The notes under the pieces: generated by a model
Databases searched by the model: none
Told to the model about the DNA's origin: nothing
What the model saw: the letters and a program-made list of their open reading frames with translations, nothing else
Assembly (NCBI RefSeq): GCF_019703835.1
Contig: NZ_AP023055.1
Coordinates: forward strand, 1,798,001-1,862,000
Origin: Thaumasiovibrio subtropicus
GTDB lineage: Bacteria > Pseudomonadota > Gammaproteobacteria > Enterobacterales > Vibrionaceae
Direction of reading: 5' to 3'
DNA length: 64,000 nt
Made by a program: the position numbers and the translations under genes
In this document: positions 8,349 through 17,777 of the stretch, in pieces
How the letters are laid out: each line of letters begins with the position of its first letter
Numbering within the stretch: position 1 is the stretch's first letter

Positions 8349-8710
8349 GTAAGTGCGGCGTATAATAGCGATGACACATCACACTGTAAACCCCTAAATC
8401 AGCTTCAAAAAGCCGTTTGCTCAAGTTTCACTCAAAGTGGTCGATAGTTATACGCAGTGACGCAAACGCTTTTATGTCTCAAAAACTAGATGTTAGATTT
8501 TGTAAACATATTTTAAACTATAATGTGGTATGACAAGTGTGATTTTCACCTCGAATCTCAAATTTAAAAAACAGAGTACAAAAACATAAGCAATTGATAT
8601 TAAAACATTTAACATATTCCATGCTACACCTGTACGCCCGAAAGTCATTGCTTGAATTTGTGAAGTCATCCACAATATTGGGTAGATAAGTACTCTTTTA
8701 GGTATCCAAC
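8349..8710. other. Intergenic region between tRNA-Ser and maoC-like gene
   Basis: About 360 bp that should contain the tRNA promoter (minus strand) and that of the MaoC-like gene (plus strand). A 60-residue minus-strand ORF at 8493-8675 is AT-rich, lacks family features and is not accepted as a gene. Confidence 0.5.
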
Positions 8711-9415
8711 ATGAAAGTAACCGATATTTTGAAACATCGCAGCGAGTCGCTTTCCAAGCGCCATGCGGTCTTAATGCAAAAAGTTACGCCCATTCGTGAT
8801 TACTGGGGAGAGCTCAAACTCAAAGCGAACCAAAGCCACCTGTTCGATGCCCTCCTTGATGGCAATAAAGACGAGTCAGCAAACGAAGCGAACGCAGCGC
8901 CCACATTAAAAGTCGACGCGCCCAAAAAACCAGAGATTGCACTCAAGCCTGAAGCTCAAGCCCTGTTTGAGGAACTGCAAGAAAAACTCGACACTGTCAT
9001 CCATACTGGTGACTGGATAACGGTTGACCAAGAGCGTATCAATCAGTTCGGCGAAGTGACTGAAGATATGCAGTGGATCCATACCGATCCCGAGCGTGCC
9101 GAAACCCAATCTCCGTTTAAAACGACGATAGCACACGGTTTTCTCACGCTCGCTCTACTGCCACGTTTAACTGACAGTGTGGATCCTGATAATACCCTGT
9201 TCCCCACTGCCAAAATGGTCGTGAACATCGGCTTAAACCAAGTACGATTTCCTTACCCTGTTAAAGCGGGTAACCGTGTTCGGGCGGTCAGCACCTTATC
9301 TAAAGTGACCCCCGTACGAAAAGGACTTGAAATCGAACGGGAGATTAAAGTAGAAATCGAAGGTGTTCGTCGTCCAGGTTGTATCGTTGTTTCAGTGATT
9401 CAACTACACTTCTGA
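8711..9415 (+). CDS. MaoC-like (R)-specific enoyl-CoA hydratase
   Basis: A 234-residue protein. The C-terminal 135 residues form a MaoC/hot-dog hydratase domain with the catalytic pattern FGEVTEDMQWIHTDPERA (Asp and His of the hydratase-2 motif), followed by IAHGFLTLALLPRL. The first 90 residues are a charged, low-complexity extension (KDESANEANAAPTLKVDAPK) of unknown role. Relatives hydrate trans-2-enoyl-CoA to the (R)-3-hydroxy form for polyhydroxyalkanoate or fatty-acid metabolism. No pha genes are in the window, so the pathway is not decided here. Confidence 0.8.
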   Translation: MKVTDILKHRSESLSKRHAVLMQKVTPIRDYWGELKLKANQSHLFDALLDGNKDESANEANAAPTLKVDAPKKPEIALKPEAQALFEELQEKLDTVIHTGDWITVDQERINQFGEVTEDMQWIHTDPERAETQSPFKTTIAHGFLTLALLPRLTDSVDPDNTLFPTAKMVVNIGLNQVRFPYPVKAGNRVRAVSTLSKVTPVRKGLEIEREIKVEIEGVRRPGCIVVSVIQLHF

Positions 9416-9435
9416 TCTCTCACTACATCCACACC

Positions 9436-9459
9436 AAAGCGCCTCTCTTGGCGCTTTTT
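9436..9459 (+). terminator. Rho-independent terminator
   Basis: AAGCGCC-TCTCT-TGGCGCTTTTTG forms a compact stem with a T-run 20 bases after the MaoC-like stop codon. Confidence 0.8.
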
Positions 9460-9608
9460 GTCTTTCTCTATCGACGGCGTCTTCGCCAACCTTATTTTGC
9501 GTTACAGCTGCGTAAAGAGATGCTATGTTGAATTTTTCAGCACTCCTGTCTTATCGGGTGCGCAAATGAAACACGCAGAATTGAAAGCGGTACAAGGACG
9601 TTCAACCT

Positions 9609-10484
9609 ATGATGCAACAAGTCGTCGCCATTCTATTTCCTGTATTTGCTTTAGTCTTGGTCGGCTATTCCGTCGGGCGCTGGCTCAAACCTGACTTTAA
9701 GCCAATCAATCGCATTAATATGGATGCCTTTGTACCCGCACTGGTGTTTTCCTCTCTCGCAACGATGCCACTGGATACCCAGCAATTACCGCTGATTTAT
9801 GCCGCTCTTATTGCATCATTGCTACCCGGGCTATTGATGTTACCCATCTGTCGCGTATTCAAGCTCAACTTTAAAGCCTGGGCACCACCTCATATGTTTC
9901 GCAACAGTGGTAATCTTGCTATTCCTCTATTTACTTACACCTTTGGTGACACTGCGCTAGCACCAGCCGTCTTACTCTTTGTCGTATCTGCCTGCGCCCA
10001 TATTAGTATCGGGCTCGCACTACTCAGTAACGGTAACCCGTTAAAGCAAATGATGACCATGCCGGTGTTCCTTGCTGCGGTTGCAGCCATGATCTTTAAC
10101 CTTGGTAACATCCCATTATGGACCCCACTCTATGAAGCCACCAGCTTACTCGGACAAGCCGCTGTGCCTGTCATGCTACTCTCACTGGGTTCACAAATGA
10201 CCCGAATGCGATTAAGCGGTTTGGGTATCGGGATTTTTGCCAGCCTCCAATCTCTTCTCACTGGTGCGGTTGCGTTCGCCGTCATCTATTTTCTCATCCC
10301 TCTTCCCACATTGCATTTGCAGATGATGGTCTTGTTCACCATGCTGCCTCCCGCAGTGATGAACTACCTGTTTGCTGAGCGTTTCAATATCGAGCCCAAT
10401 AAAGTAGCGTCCATGGTGTTATTCGGTAACTTTTTCAGCATTCTTTCGCTCCCTTTGCTTTTACTGTTCGCTCTATCGTTATAA
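9609..10484 (+). CDS. AEC-family (auxin efflux carrier-like) transporter
   Basis: A 291-residue inner-membrane protein with about ten hydrophobic helices and the AEC/MdcF/YfdV pattern. Helices 1-2 carry ALVLVGYSVGRWLKPDF. The conserved broken-helix region is NSGNLAIPLFTYTFGDTALAPAVLLF. The C-terminal half repeats the fold (TMLPPAVMNYLFAERFN). Family members export or import small carboxylates. Two ATG codons at 9609 and 9612 are possible starts. It is monocistronic, bounded by the terminator at 9436 and a 340-bp gap downstream. Confidence 0.85.
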   Translation: MMQQVVAILFPVFALVLVGYSVGRWLKPDFKPINRINMDAFVPALVFSSLATMPLDTQQLPLIYAALIASLLPGLLMLPICRVFKLNFKAWAPPHMFRNSGNLAIPLFTYTFGDTALAPAVLLFVVSACAHISIGLALLSNGNPLKQMMTMPVFLAAVAAMIFNLGNIPLWTPLYEATSLLGQAAVPVMLLSLGSQMTRMRLSGLGIGIFASLQSLLTGAVAFAVIYFLIPLPTLHLQMMVLFTMLPPAVMNYLFAERFNIEPNKVASMVLFGNFFSILSLPLLLLFALSL

Positions 10485-10828
10485 ATGCGACACTGCTCGA
10501 GCGCGGGTATGAAAGAGAAAAACAGGCCATGTGATAGGTTGGAATAAACACCGCTCATTTCAGCAAAGACATTGCGAGCCGAACACAAATGATTACGATT
10601 TGAAACGAAACCAATCGCGCTATCTAAGGTCACAATGGACAGCATACGACACCATGTTGTCCTACTGCCAAGTGCGTGCCGTCATTCAGAAATTCGCTGA
10701 ACCTTCTCACTTGAAGCCGTCACAAACCGGAACCATATATACTCAAGCGACTTCATGATGCTTTAAGCACTAAAATAGCTAAGCCTTAGGCACACAATCA
10801 GAATATACGTAACAAGGAATAGATTTAC
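10485..10828. other. Intergenic region upstream of the Bat operon
   Basis: About 340 bp without a supported gene. The right part holds a fragment of the inverted-repeat element (10738-10760), and the last 60 bp should contain the promoter of the moxR operon. The AAGGAA before the moxR ATG is its ribosome binding site. Confidence 0.5.
10738..10760. repeat. End fragment of the inverted-repeat element
   Basis: TATACTCAAGCGACTTCATG followed by ATG matches the terminal repeat sub-type also seen at 8052. Only the end is recognisable. Confidence 0.45.
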
Positions 10829-11797
10829 ATGACCGAAGTATCTTCAACAGCCGCCTTTCAGTCATTAAACCGTTATTTAGAGTCACAAGTCATCGGCCAA
10901 CCTGAGCTGGTCAAGCAACTCCTCATCGCACTGCTAGCGGATGGCCATATCTTGGTAGAGGGGCCACCGGGTCTTGCGAAGACTCGCGCAGTCAAAGTGC
11001 TATCAGACTGTATTGAAGGCAGCTTTCATCGCCTCCAGTTCACCCCAGACCTTCTGCCCGCAGATTTAACAGGTACAGACATTTATCGCCCAGAAACAGG
11101 CAACTTTGAGTTTCAGGCTGGACCTGTTTTTCATTCTTTATTGCTTGCCGATGAAATCAACCGCGCCCCGGCAAAAGTGCAAGCGGCGATGTTAGAAGCG
11201 ATGGCAGAAAAGCAGATCACGGTTGGTAAGAAAACCTACACCTTGCCTGAACTGTTTTTAGTCATGGCGACACAAAACCCAATCGAGCAAGAAGGTACCT
11301 ACCCATTACCCGAAGCCCAACTCGACCGCTTCTTGTTGCAACTTCAAGTCGATTATCCAGATAGCGAAAGCGAACTGAACATCTTGCGCCTCAACCGAGG
11401 CGAAGCCTTGGGAATCACCGCGGAAGAGCCCGCTCACCTCACCCAAGAAATCATCTTTGCCGCGCGTCACGCTGTGCTTAACCTGCACATGGCAGAAGAC
11501 GTCGAGCAATATATCATTCGTCTTGTGATGGCAACGCGTGAGCCCAAGCGTTACAACGACCAACTCGCAAGCTGGTTGCAGATGGGCGTCAGCCCGCGCG
11601 CCACACTCGCGTTAGACCGCTGCGCACGTGCCCATGCTTGGTTAGAGGGTCGTGATTTCGTCACCCCGGATGACGTGATGCAGATGGCTTACCCTGTACT
11701 TCGCCATCGCTTGCTGCGCAGCTATGAAGCCCAAGCGGAAGGCGTGTCTCCAGACCGTATCATCGATGAACTTCTGAAGTGGGTGACCAGCGCATGA
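10829..11797 (+). CDS. MoxR-family AAA+ ATPase
   Basis: A 322-residue AAA+ ATPase. Walker A is GPPGLAKT (about residue 48) and Walker B is LLADEINRAPAKVQAAMLEAM (about 110). Sensor 1 is VMATQNPIEQEGTYPLPEAQLDRF, and the C-terminal lid has SPRATLALDRCARAHAWLEGR. MoxR proteins act as chaperone-like partners for the von Willebrand A proteins encoded downstream. It is the first gene of a six-gene operon; its stop overlaps the DUF58 start (ATGA). Confidence 0.95.
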   Translation: MTEVSSTAAFQSLNRYLESQVIGQPELVKQLLIALLADGHILVEGPPGLAKTRAVKVLSDCIEGSFHRLQFTPDLLPADLTGTDIYRPETGNFEFQAGPVFHSLLLADEINRAPAKVQAAMLEAMAEKQITVGKKTYTLPELFLVMATQNPIEQEGTYPLPEAQLDRFLLQLQVDYPDSESELNILRLNRGEALGITAEEPAHLTQEIIFAARHAVLNLHMAEDVEQYIIRLVMATREPKRYNDQLASWLQMGVSPRATLALDRCARAHAWLEGRDFVTPDDVMQMAYPVLRHRLLRSYEAQAEGVSPDRIIDELLKWVTSA

Positions 11798-12738
11798 TTC
11801 TTCCTCCCCATAGTGACGGCATCAATTTGTCGCTGGCGGAGCTCATGTACTATCAACGGCAATCAGTTCGCTGGTTACCTCCTGCGTTAAGTATTTGGTC
11901 GCAACTCAGTGGCCAACATCTCTCTCACCGAAAAGGTCGGGGAATGGACTTCGCCGAAGTACGCCCTTATCAACAAGGGGATGATATTCGCGCAATTGAT
12001 TGGCGTGTCACCGCCCGCACCGGTAAGCCACACACGAAACTCTTTACAGAAGAGCGAGAGTGCCCGGTAATGCTTGTCGTGGATCTTTCAACCAGCATGC
12101 AGTTTGGATCGACATTGCTGTACAAGTCAGTACAGGCAGCCCATATGGCAAGTTTGATTTGCTGGCTCACCGTCGCAAACAAAGACCGAATTGGTTCGAT
12201 TGTGATTGGCGAGCACTCACTTACTGAATGTAAGCCGACAGCACGACAACAAGGGCCGCTGAGTATCATTAACGCCATGCGCCAACAGCAAGCTTTCTCG
12301 GTAGAAAGGGCGACGTTGCGTTCCGCATCAGAAGATAAAACACCAGCGCCCCTTTTCACTCAGACACTGTCACAGCTTCATCAATTGTGCCCAAAGGGCA
12401 GTGACATTATCGTTCTTAGTGATTTCAGCCAACTGAACAGCCACAATGAGCGCCAATTTAAGCAGCTCAGCCAACATAATCGCCTGACACTGGTCAACAT
12501 CTTCGACCCACTCGAGCAAGGCGATACGGCTTATCGTGGCCAAAGCTGGTTAAGTGACTTAACCCAAACCTTGCAAGTGAGCTTTGGGATGAAGTCGACG
12601 CGCGACGCACTCAAGTTCAGCTTTGAGCAGCATTGCGAACATCTGGCACAACTCGCTCGTTCTCTGCGCGCGCCACTCTTTTCTGTTTCTGCCGGAGACA
12701 CACTGCTGAGTCAGTTAGGGGGAAAAGATGCCAACTGA
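11794..12738 (+). CDS. DUF58-domain protein of the MoxR/Bat operon
   Basis: About 314 residues. The DUF58 signature is present (RKGRGMDFAEVRPYQQGDDIRAIDWRVTARTGKPHTKLF), followed by a degenerate von Willebrand A-like fold with the MIDAS-type motif VVDLSTSMQFGS. It is predicted cytoplasmic. The start is the ATG of 11794, which overlaps the moxR stop codon; a longer frame from 11779 lies wholly inside moxR. It probably partners with the MoxR ATPase. The exact biochemical role of DUF58 proteins is not known. Confidence 0.9.
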   Translation: MILPPHSDGINLSLAELMYYQRQSVRWLPPALSIWSQLSGQHLSHRKGRGMDFAEVRPYQQGDDIRAIDWRVTARTGKPHTKLFTEERECPVMLVVDLSTSMQFGSTLLYKSVQAAHMASLICWLTVANKDRIGSIVIGEHSLTECKPTARQQGPLSIINAMRQQQAFSVERATLRSASEDKTPAPLFTQTLSQLHQLCPKGSDIIVLSDFSQLNSHNERQFKQLSQHNRLTLVNIFDPLEQGDTAYRGQSWLSDLTQTLQVSFGMKSTRDALKFSFEQHCEHLAQLARSLRAPLFSVSAGDTLLSQLGGKDAN

Positions 12739-13213
12739 TTTACCACTTGCTGATATCCATTTCCCGCAAGCACCCTCATTTTGGCCACTACCTGCAAGCT
12801 TTTGGCTGGTGATCATCGTGAGTTTTATGACCATCGCGACGGTACTTTTTTTCGCGATAAGATGGCAAAGATCGTCAACAGAAAAACACGCTGCAAAGAG
12901 AGAGGCCTTACGCATTCTGGGCAAGATTAAAAGTGAGCAATCACTTACTGCACTAAACACACTGCTACGTCAAACAGCATTAAGCTATTTTCCTCGTCAA
13001 GAGGTCGCCTCATTACAAGGAAAGGCGTGGCTACACTGGCTACAGCGCCAAGGCAACAACGCACAGTTTGCCGACATTGAATCACTCTGGATTGCCACGC
13101 TTTATGGAACGCATCAGCTTTCTGATCGTGAATGGCAGCAATGCTTCGATGCCGCTAAACAGTGGCTAAACAGCTTAGATGTGAATGCGATAAAGGGGGG
13201 GCATCATGTTTAG
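12728..13213 (+). CDS. DUF4381-domain membrane protein
   Basis: A 161-residue protein with one transmembrane helix at about residues 20-45 (FWLVIIVSFMTIATVLFFAI), preceded by a short Pro/Phe-rich exported segment (LADIHFPQAPSFWPLP) typical of DUF4381. A soluble cytoplasmic helical part follows. It overlaps the DUF58 gene by 11 bases and the BatA gene by 8, so translation is likely coupled. DUF4381 proteins occur specifically in this operon type. Molecular role unknown. Confidence 0.85.
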   Translation: MPTDLPLADIHFPQAPSFWPLPASFWLVIIVSFMTIATVLFFAIRWQRSSTEKHAAKREALRILGKIKSEQSLTALNTLLRQTALSYFPRQEVASLQGKAWLHWLQRQGNNAQFADIESLWIATLYGTHQLSDREWQQCFDAAKQWLNSLDVNAIKGGHHV

Positions 13214-14171
13214 TTTTACTCACCTCTGGGCATTCGCTCTGATCCCTGTGCCCTTTCTGTTGCGCTGGTTAATGCCGGCAGTCCAACAGGTACTGTCTGT
13301 GCGCCTTGCTCGCCTTCCAAAAGGGTTAGCCGAAGTTAAACAGCAACCCAAGTTAATACCCGGTTTGCTCATTGCCGCTTGGCTCTGTTTAGTCGTCGCA
13401 CTTGCTCGCCCCGTCTGGTTAGGTGAACCGATCAGCGTGCCATCAGAGCACCGCGACGTCATGCTAGTTGTCGATCTTTCTGGCTCGATGGATATCGAAG
13501 ACATGACCGACAAGCGCGGCAATGCCATCGATCGTCTCACCGCAGTCAAAGAAGTACTTAGTGAGTTTGTTGCGAACCGACAAGGCGATAGATTGGGATT
13601 GGTTGTGTTTGCTGACCATGGTTACTTGCATACGCCATTGACCTTAGATATCGCAAGTCTTCAACAACAAATAGACCAGCTCGTGCTCGGCCTCGTCGGC
13701 CAAATGACCGCAATTGGCGAAGGCATTGCGATTGCCACCAAAACCTTTATCGAGAGTGATGCGCCACAACGGGTCATGATTTTACTCAGTGATGGTGGCA
13801 ACACCGCTGGCGTGATTGAACCCGTTGAAGCGGCCGAGTTAGCCGCCGAAAGTGACGTCACGCTTTACAGTGTCGGTGTGGGCGCCGACGAAATGCGTGT
13901 CCGTCGTTTCTTCAGTTATGAAACGGTCAATCCATCATGGGATCTCGACGAAGAGACCTTGACCAATGTGGCCGAAATGACTGGCGGCCAGTACTTTCGA
14001 GCGCGCAATCAAGAGGAACTCGCGAACATCTACAACATCATTGATGCGTTAGAGCCAATCTCAGAAGCCAACCAAGTCTGGCGTCCCCGCCATGACCTCT
14101 TTATGTACCCATTCGCAATGTTCCTCACCATGTTTGTCGTCATCATGCTGTTAAGGAGGCGCTATGGTTAA
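13206..14171 (+). CDS. batA: BatA-like von Willebrand factor A membrane protein
   Basis: A 321-residue protein: an N-terminal membrane helix pair (residues 5-25 and about 55-75), a VWA domain (about 90-275) and a C-terminal transmembrane helix (FAMFLTMFVVIMLLRRR). The MIDAS is complete (VVDLSGSMD, with the downstream Thr of GQMTAIGEG and Asp of LLSDGGNTAG). The VWA domain lies between helices and is expected on the periplasmic side. The family is linked to aerotolerance and envelope stress. It overlaps both neighbours. Confidence 0.9.
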   Translation: MFSFTHLWAFALIPVPFLLRWLMPAVQQVLSVRLARLPKGLAEVKQQPKLIPGLLIAAWLCLVVALARPVWLGEPISVPSEHRDVMLVVDLSGSMDIEDMTDKRGNAIDRLTAVKEVLSEFVANRQGDRLGLVVFADHGYLHTPLTLDIASLQQQIDQLVLGLVGQMTAIGEGIAIATKTFIESDAPQRVMILLSDGGNTAGVIEPVEAAELAAESDVTLYSVGVGADEMRVRRFFSYETVNPSWDLDEETLTNVAEMTGGQYFRARNQEELANIYNIIDALEPISEANQVWRPRHDLFMYPFAMFLTMFVVIMLLRRRYG

Positions 14172-16098
14172 TTTTCTCTATCCACTTTGGCTGATTGGGC
14201 TCATAGTAGCGCCCGTTATCTATTGGCTTCGACAGCGTCATCAGCAGCAGAGCCCCTTGATCGCAACGCACCTTCAGCAAGCGCATCAACAAGCCAAAAA
14301 AACAGGATTGCGTAACACCAAGCTACCCGGACTAAGCGCAGGCTGGCTGACCGCGGGATGGGTGATCGCGATCTTTGCGCTCTCTGGCCCGCACTGGCGG
14401 CAAGCTGATGCACCTGTGATGCAATCAGATAGCGCACGTGTCTTGGTCATGGATATGTCGCTCTCCATGTTGGGTGATGACATTAAGCCCAACCGTGCAT
14501 CTCAGGCCATTTTCAAAATCATGGATCTGTTGCCCACGCTCAGCGATGGTTATACAGGCGTGGTGAGTTATGCCGCAGATGGCTATGTTGTCAGCCCTTT
14601 AACGCATGACACCGCGACGATTCGCAGCCAACTGCCTAACCTGTCTCCCGCTATCATGCCGTTACAGGGAAAGAATGCCGCAGCAGGCGTGGAGCAAGCG
14701 ATCAACTTGCTAACGCAAGCCGGTTATTTGCATGGTGATATTGTGCTGATTACGTCTGGGATCAGCGAGCGCGAACAAAACGCCATCTCAGACTTACTCG
14801 CCGACACGCGCTATCGGTTCTCCGCTTACCCAGTATCGACAACACAGGGGACGCCCATCTTCAATCTCGATGGGCAGATGCTAACGGATAACCAAGGCAA
14901 CACCGTAGTGTCTCGGCTCGTTCCTTCACGTCTACGGAGCCTAAGCCGCGATACTGGTGGGCTTTACATGCCTTTCCGTAATGATAACCAGGATGTGGAA
15001 CGTCTGAGTGCCTTTTTGATGTCACAACAGCAACACACGCAAGAAGACAACAATGCCAGTACGTTAGCCACTCAAGTCATCAATGATGGCTATTGGCTAG
15101 TCTGGCTAGTGGCCGGTATCGCGATGTTTGCGTTTAGAAAAGGGGCGATATGGATGGCCCTCTTGCCTCTTGTTCTGGTTCAACCCCAAACGGCGCAAGC
15201 TGCACTATGGAAAAACAGAGAAACTCAAGCTTATGAGCACTTGCTCAATGATGAGTTCGAACAGGCCGCTAACTTATCAGACGACCCGATGTTGCGAGGA
15301 AGCGCGCTCTACAAGCAAGGCGATTTTGAGGCCGCTGTTACTGCATTTGAAACCGTTGGCGATGGCCGTGCAGACTACAACCTCGCCAACGCTTATGCAC
15401 AAACCGGCGAGTTAGAGAAAGCCGCGACTTTATATCGTAAGGTTCTTGACCAGCAGCCGGATCACCAAGATGCCCGTCATAACCTCGACATTGTTGAAGA
15501 CTTGCTCAATCAGCAAGCGCAAGATGAGCAACAACAGGGTAATGACCAACAACAAGGTGATCAGCAACAGGACAATCCTCAAAACGGCGATCAACAGGGC
15601 GAGCAGAGTTCAAAGAGTCAGGACACCCCTTCGGACAATGCCCAGCAAGATCAGCAGCAAGGGAGTGATAGCCAAGCGCCTGCGGGCTCAGATAGCAACA
15701 CAGAACAGCCTCAAGATGGCGCACAGGGCGAGCAACCGAGCGAGCCTCCCCAGGGTGACAATAGTCAAACAGGCCAGTCCCAAGAGGCTAATGCGGAGAA
15801 CGCGGAATCCACCCAACCCGAACAACAAGCCGCTGATGCTTCAGAGCAAACGGACTCTGCGGAAGAAGACACCTCTCAGCAGGCCAGCGCGCAACAGACG
15901 GATCCCTCAGAGCAATCGGATGACGAGGCTGAGGCACCCGCCGCCTCGCAAACAGAATCCGGTCAGCTCACCGAGGGGAATCCTGTCCTCAACAAACTTG
16001 ATCAAATCCCTGATGACCGAGCGACCTTGCTACGCAACCAACTCTTGCTACAAGCGCGCGAACGTCCTCGTCCCTCATCGGAGAGTACAGAATGGTAA
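14164..16098 (+). CDS. BatB/BatC-like fusion: VWA domain, TPR repeats and Gln-rich acidic tail
   Basis: A 644-residue protein. Residues 1-75 hold two membrane helices, and residues 85-285 a VWA domain with the MIDAS VMDMSLSML. A further membrane segment at about 305-345 is followed by TPR-like helices (residues 350-450: YNLANAYAQTGELEKAATLYRKVL). The tail, about 450-610, is very rich in Gln, Asp, Glu and Ser and is expected to be disordered. The last 30 residues are ordered again (LNKLDQIPDDRATLLRNQLL). BatB and BatC are separate genes in some bacteria; here they are one protein. Short repeats encoding the tail make it prone to length change. Confidence 0.88.
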   Translation: MVNFLYPLWLIGLIVAPVIYWLRQRHQQQSPLIATHLQQAHQQAKKTGLRNTKLPGLSAGWLTAGWVIAIFALSGPHWRQADAPVMQSDSARVLVMDMSLSMLGDDIKPNRASQAIFKIMDLLPTLSDGYTGVVSYAADGYVVSPLTHDTATIRSQLPNLSPAIMPLQGKNAAAGVEQAINLLTQAGYLHGDIVLITSGISEREQNAISDLLADTRYRFSAYPVSTTQGTPIFNLDGQMLTDNQGNTVVSRLVPSRLRSLSRDTGGLYMPFRNDNQDVERLSAFLMSQQQHTQEDNNASTLATQVINDGYWLVWLVAGIAMFAFRKGAIWMALLPLVLVQPQTAQAALWKNRETQAYEHLLNDEFEQAANLSDDPMLRGSALYKQGDFEAAVTAFETVGDGRADYNLANAYAQTGELEKAATLYRKVLDQQPDHQDARHNLDIVEDLLNQQAQDEQQQGNDQQQGDQQQDNPQNGDQQGEQSSKSQDTPSDNAQQDQQQGSDSQAPAGSDSNTEQPQDGAQGEQPSEPPQGDNSQTGQSQEANAENAESTQPEQQAADASEQTDSAEEDTSQQASAQQTDPSEQSDDEAEAPAASQTESGQLTEGNPVLNKLDQIPDDRATLLRNQLLLQARERPRPSSESTEW

Positions 16099-17702
16099 AA
16101 CATATATTTAAACAAACGCTTCTACTCATCATCACACTTGTTATCAGCCTACACGCCCTCGCCGAGGAGGAAGCACGAGAGGCGGTTGCCTATGCCAGTT
16201 CCACGAGCATAAAGGTCAACGAAACCTTCTTTGTCACGGTCGTAGTCAACGACCGAGTCCGGAAAAATGATCTCGATATAACTCCCCTCGCTAATGGCTT
16301 TGTTGTCGGCAGTGTCAACGCACAATCTAGCTACAGCAACATCAATGGGGTAAGTAACAACGAAACGCGATTCACGATTCCGTTAATGGTACAAAACAAG
16401 TCCGTTACGGAAATCCCTGCGCTCAAGGTGGATGGCTTACAAACTCAAGCTATTCCGCTCGACGTAATTGCTGACAATGAATCAGTCGATCGCCTTGCCC
16501 AAGACGTGTTGTTTGACTCAAGCTTGAGCACCAATAGCCTCTATCCGCAACAAAGCGCCACCTATACCATGCAAGTCATGGTCGCGACTCAAGTCAGCGA
16601 TATCACCATTGAAGCACCATACGGTGAAGGGTTAATCGTTGAACAACTGGGTGAGGACCGCCAATACCGAGCGGTTATAGGAGGGCGTCAATTTGTCGTG
16701 CTAGAAAGAAAATACACCATCACCGCAGAAAGTGAGCAGCAAGGTAGCCAAACCACCTTGTATAGCGGTCGATTTAAAGGTGCCGTTGCCAGTAATGACC
16801 GCCGTGGTTTTCCAACCGGCCTTGGCATTCCGGTAGCACGCACGGGCGACAACTATCCGATAGACGTTCGAGCCATACCTAGTGATTATCAAGGGTTGTG
16901 GCTGCCGACGCCCTCGCTAACCTTGAGCGAGCAATGGAGTACAACAGAGCAGGAAGTGACTGTAGGTGATGCCATCACACGCGAGATCACGCTGGCCATT
17001 ACTGATAGGGATGCCAGCCAATTCCCGACCATTGATATCGCCTATCCCGCGTCTGTCAGTGTCTATGACGAACGTCCTGTTTTTGATGAGCAAGACGGAA
17101 AGACAGTGATGACGCTCAAACAGGTGCTTATTCCGCGTCAAGCAGGTGATATTACGCTTCCGGGAATGAAGGTGAATTGGTGGGATAGCGAAAACCATAC
17201 TCAGCGCACCGCGACACTCCCAGCAAAGACGATCCACGCCGCCGCGAATGCCAACTCTGCACAAAGCAACGGCACAGAGCCGCTGCCAGCACTCCCCATG
17301 CAAACAGAAGTGGTAGAAGTGAAGGATGCGGGTTATTGGCCACTCCTCACCTCACTGTTCGCGTTGCTTTGGGTTTTAACACTCGGCATGTGGTGGAAAT
17401 CGGTCAGGTTACAGCGTGCTGTTGTTGGTAACAACACAAACCACACTGCCCCTCGCCCAGATAACTCCTTAGCCACAGCCATCGCCAGCGATGACCCGAT
17501 TAAAGTGCAAAAAGCATGGCGCAACAGTCCGGCACACATTCAAGCTCATACAAAATCGGCCCTCGATAGCTACCTTGCAAGTGTCTATGGTAACAAGGGC
17601 AATCGCCAACAAGCGCTTAGCGCCCTTTTGGCAACCAATAACAGTGTACCGACACCAAATAACCCAGCGCCTTCGGCACTCGCTTCCATTACACCTGAGT
17701 AG
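16092..17702 (+). CDS. batD: BatD-like oxygen-tolerance protein
   Basis: A 536-residue exported membrane protein. The signal peptide covers residues 1-24 (ends LHALAEE). Several immunoglobulin-like beta domains of the BatD family follow (AYASSTSIKVNETFFVTVVVN at the start), then one transmembrane helix at about 420-440 (LLTSLFALLWVLTLGMWW) and a cytoplasmic helical tail. The ATG at 16092 overlaps the preceding stop. It closes the MoxR/Bat operon and is followed by a strong terminator. Most of the protein is predicted periplasmic, where it could bind the VWA domains of BatA/B. Confidence 0.85.
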   Translation: MVKHIFKQTLLLIITLVISLHALAEEEAREAVAYASSTSIKVNETFFVTVVVNDRVRKNDLDITPLANGFVVGSVNAQSSYSNINGVSNNETRFTIPLMVQNKSVTEIPALKVDGLQTQAIPLDVIADNESVDRLAQDVLFDSSLSTNSLYPQQSATYTMQVMVATQVSDITIEAPYGEGLIVEQLGEDRQYRAVIGGRQFVVLERKYTITAESEQQGSQTTLYSGRFKGAVASNDRRGFPTGLGIPVARTGDNYPIDVRAIPSDYQGLWLPTPSLTLSEQWSTTEQEVTVGDAITREITLAITDRDASQFPTIDIAYPASVSVYDERPVFDEQDGKTVMTLKQVLIPRQAGDITLPGMKVNWWDSENHTQRTATLPAKTIHAAANANSAQSNGTEPLPALPMQTEVVEVKDAGYWPLLTSLFALLWVLTLGMWWKSVRLQRAVVGNNTNHTAPRPDNSLATAIASDDPIKVQKAWRNSPAHIQAHTKSALDSYLASVYGNKGNRQQALSALLATNNSVPTPNNPAPSALASITPE

Positions 17703-17721
17703 TGTTAGCCGCACTGAAATG

Positions 17722-17750
17722 AAAAAGAGATCCAACAGGATCTCTTTTTT
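17722..17750 (+). terminator. Terminator of the Bat operon
   Basis: AAAAAGAGATCC-AACA-GGATCTCTTTTTT is a near-perfect hairpin with flanking A- and T-runs. It can also serve the convergent lipoprotein gene on the other strand. Confidence 0.9.
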
Positions 17751-17777
17751 ATTCAGCGAACTAAAACACCTCTCACG

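Noticed and set aside
15446..16111. 221-residue ORF in the second frame over the BatB/C tail
   Set aside because: It is the alternate-frame reading of the Gln/Ser-rich repeats of the real protein; highly basic low-complexity sequence without domains.
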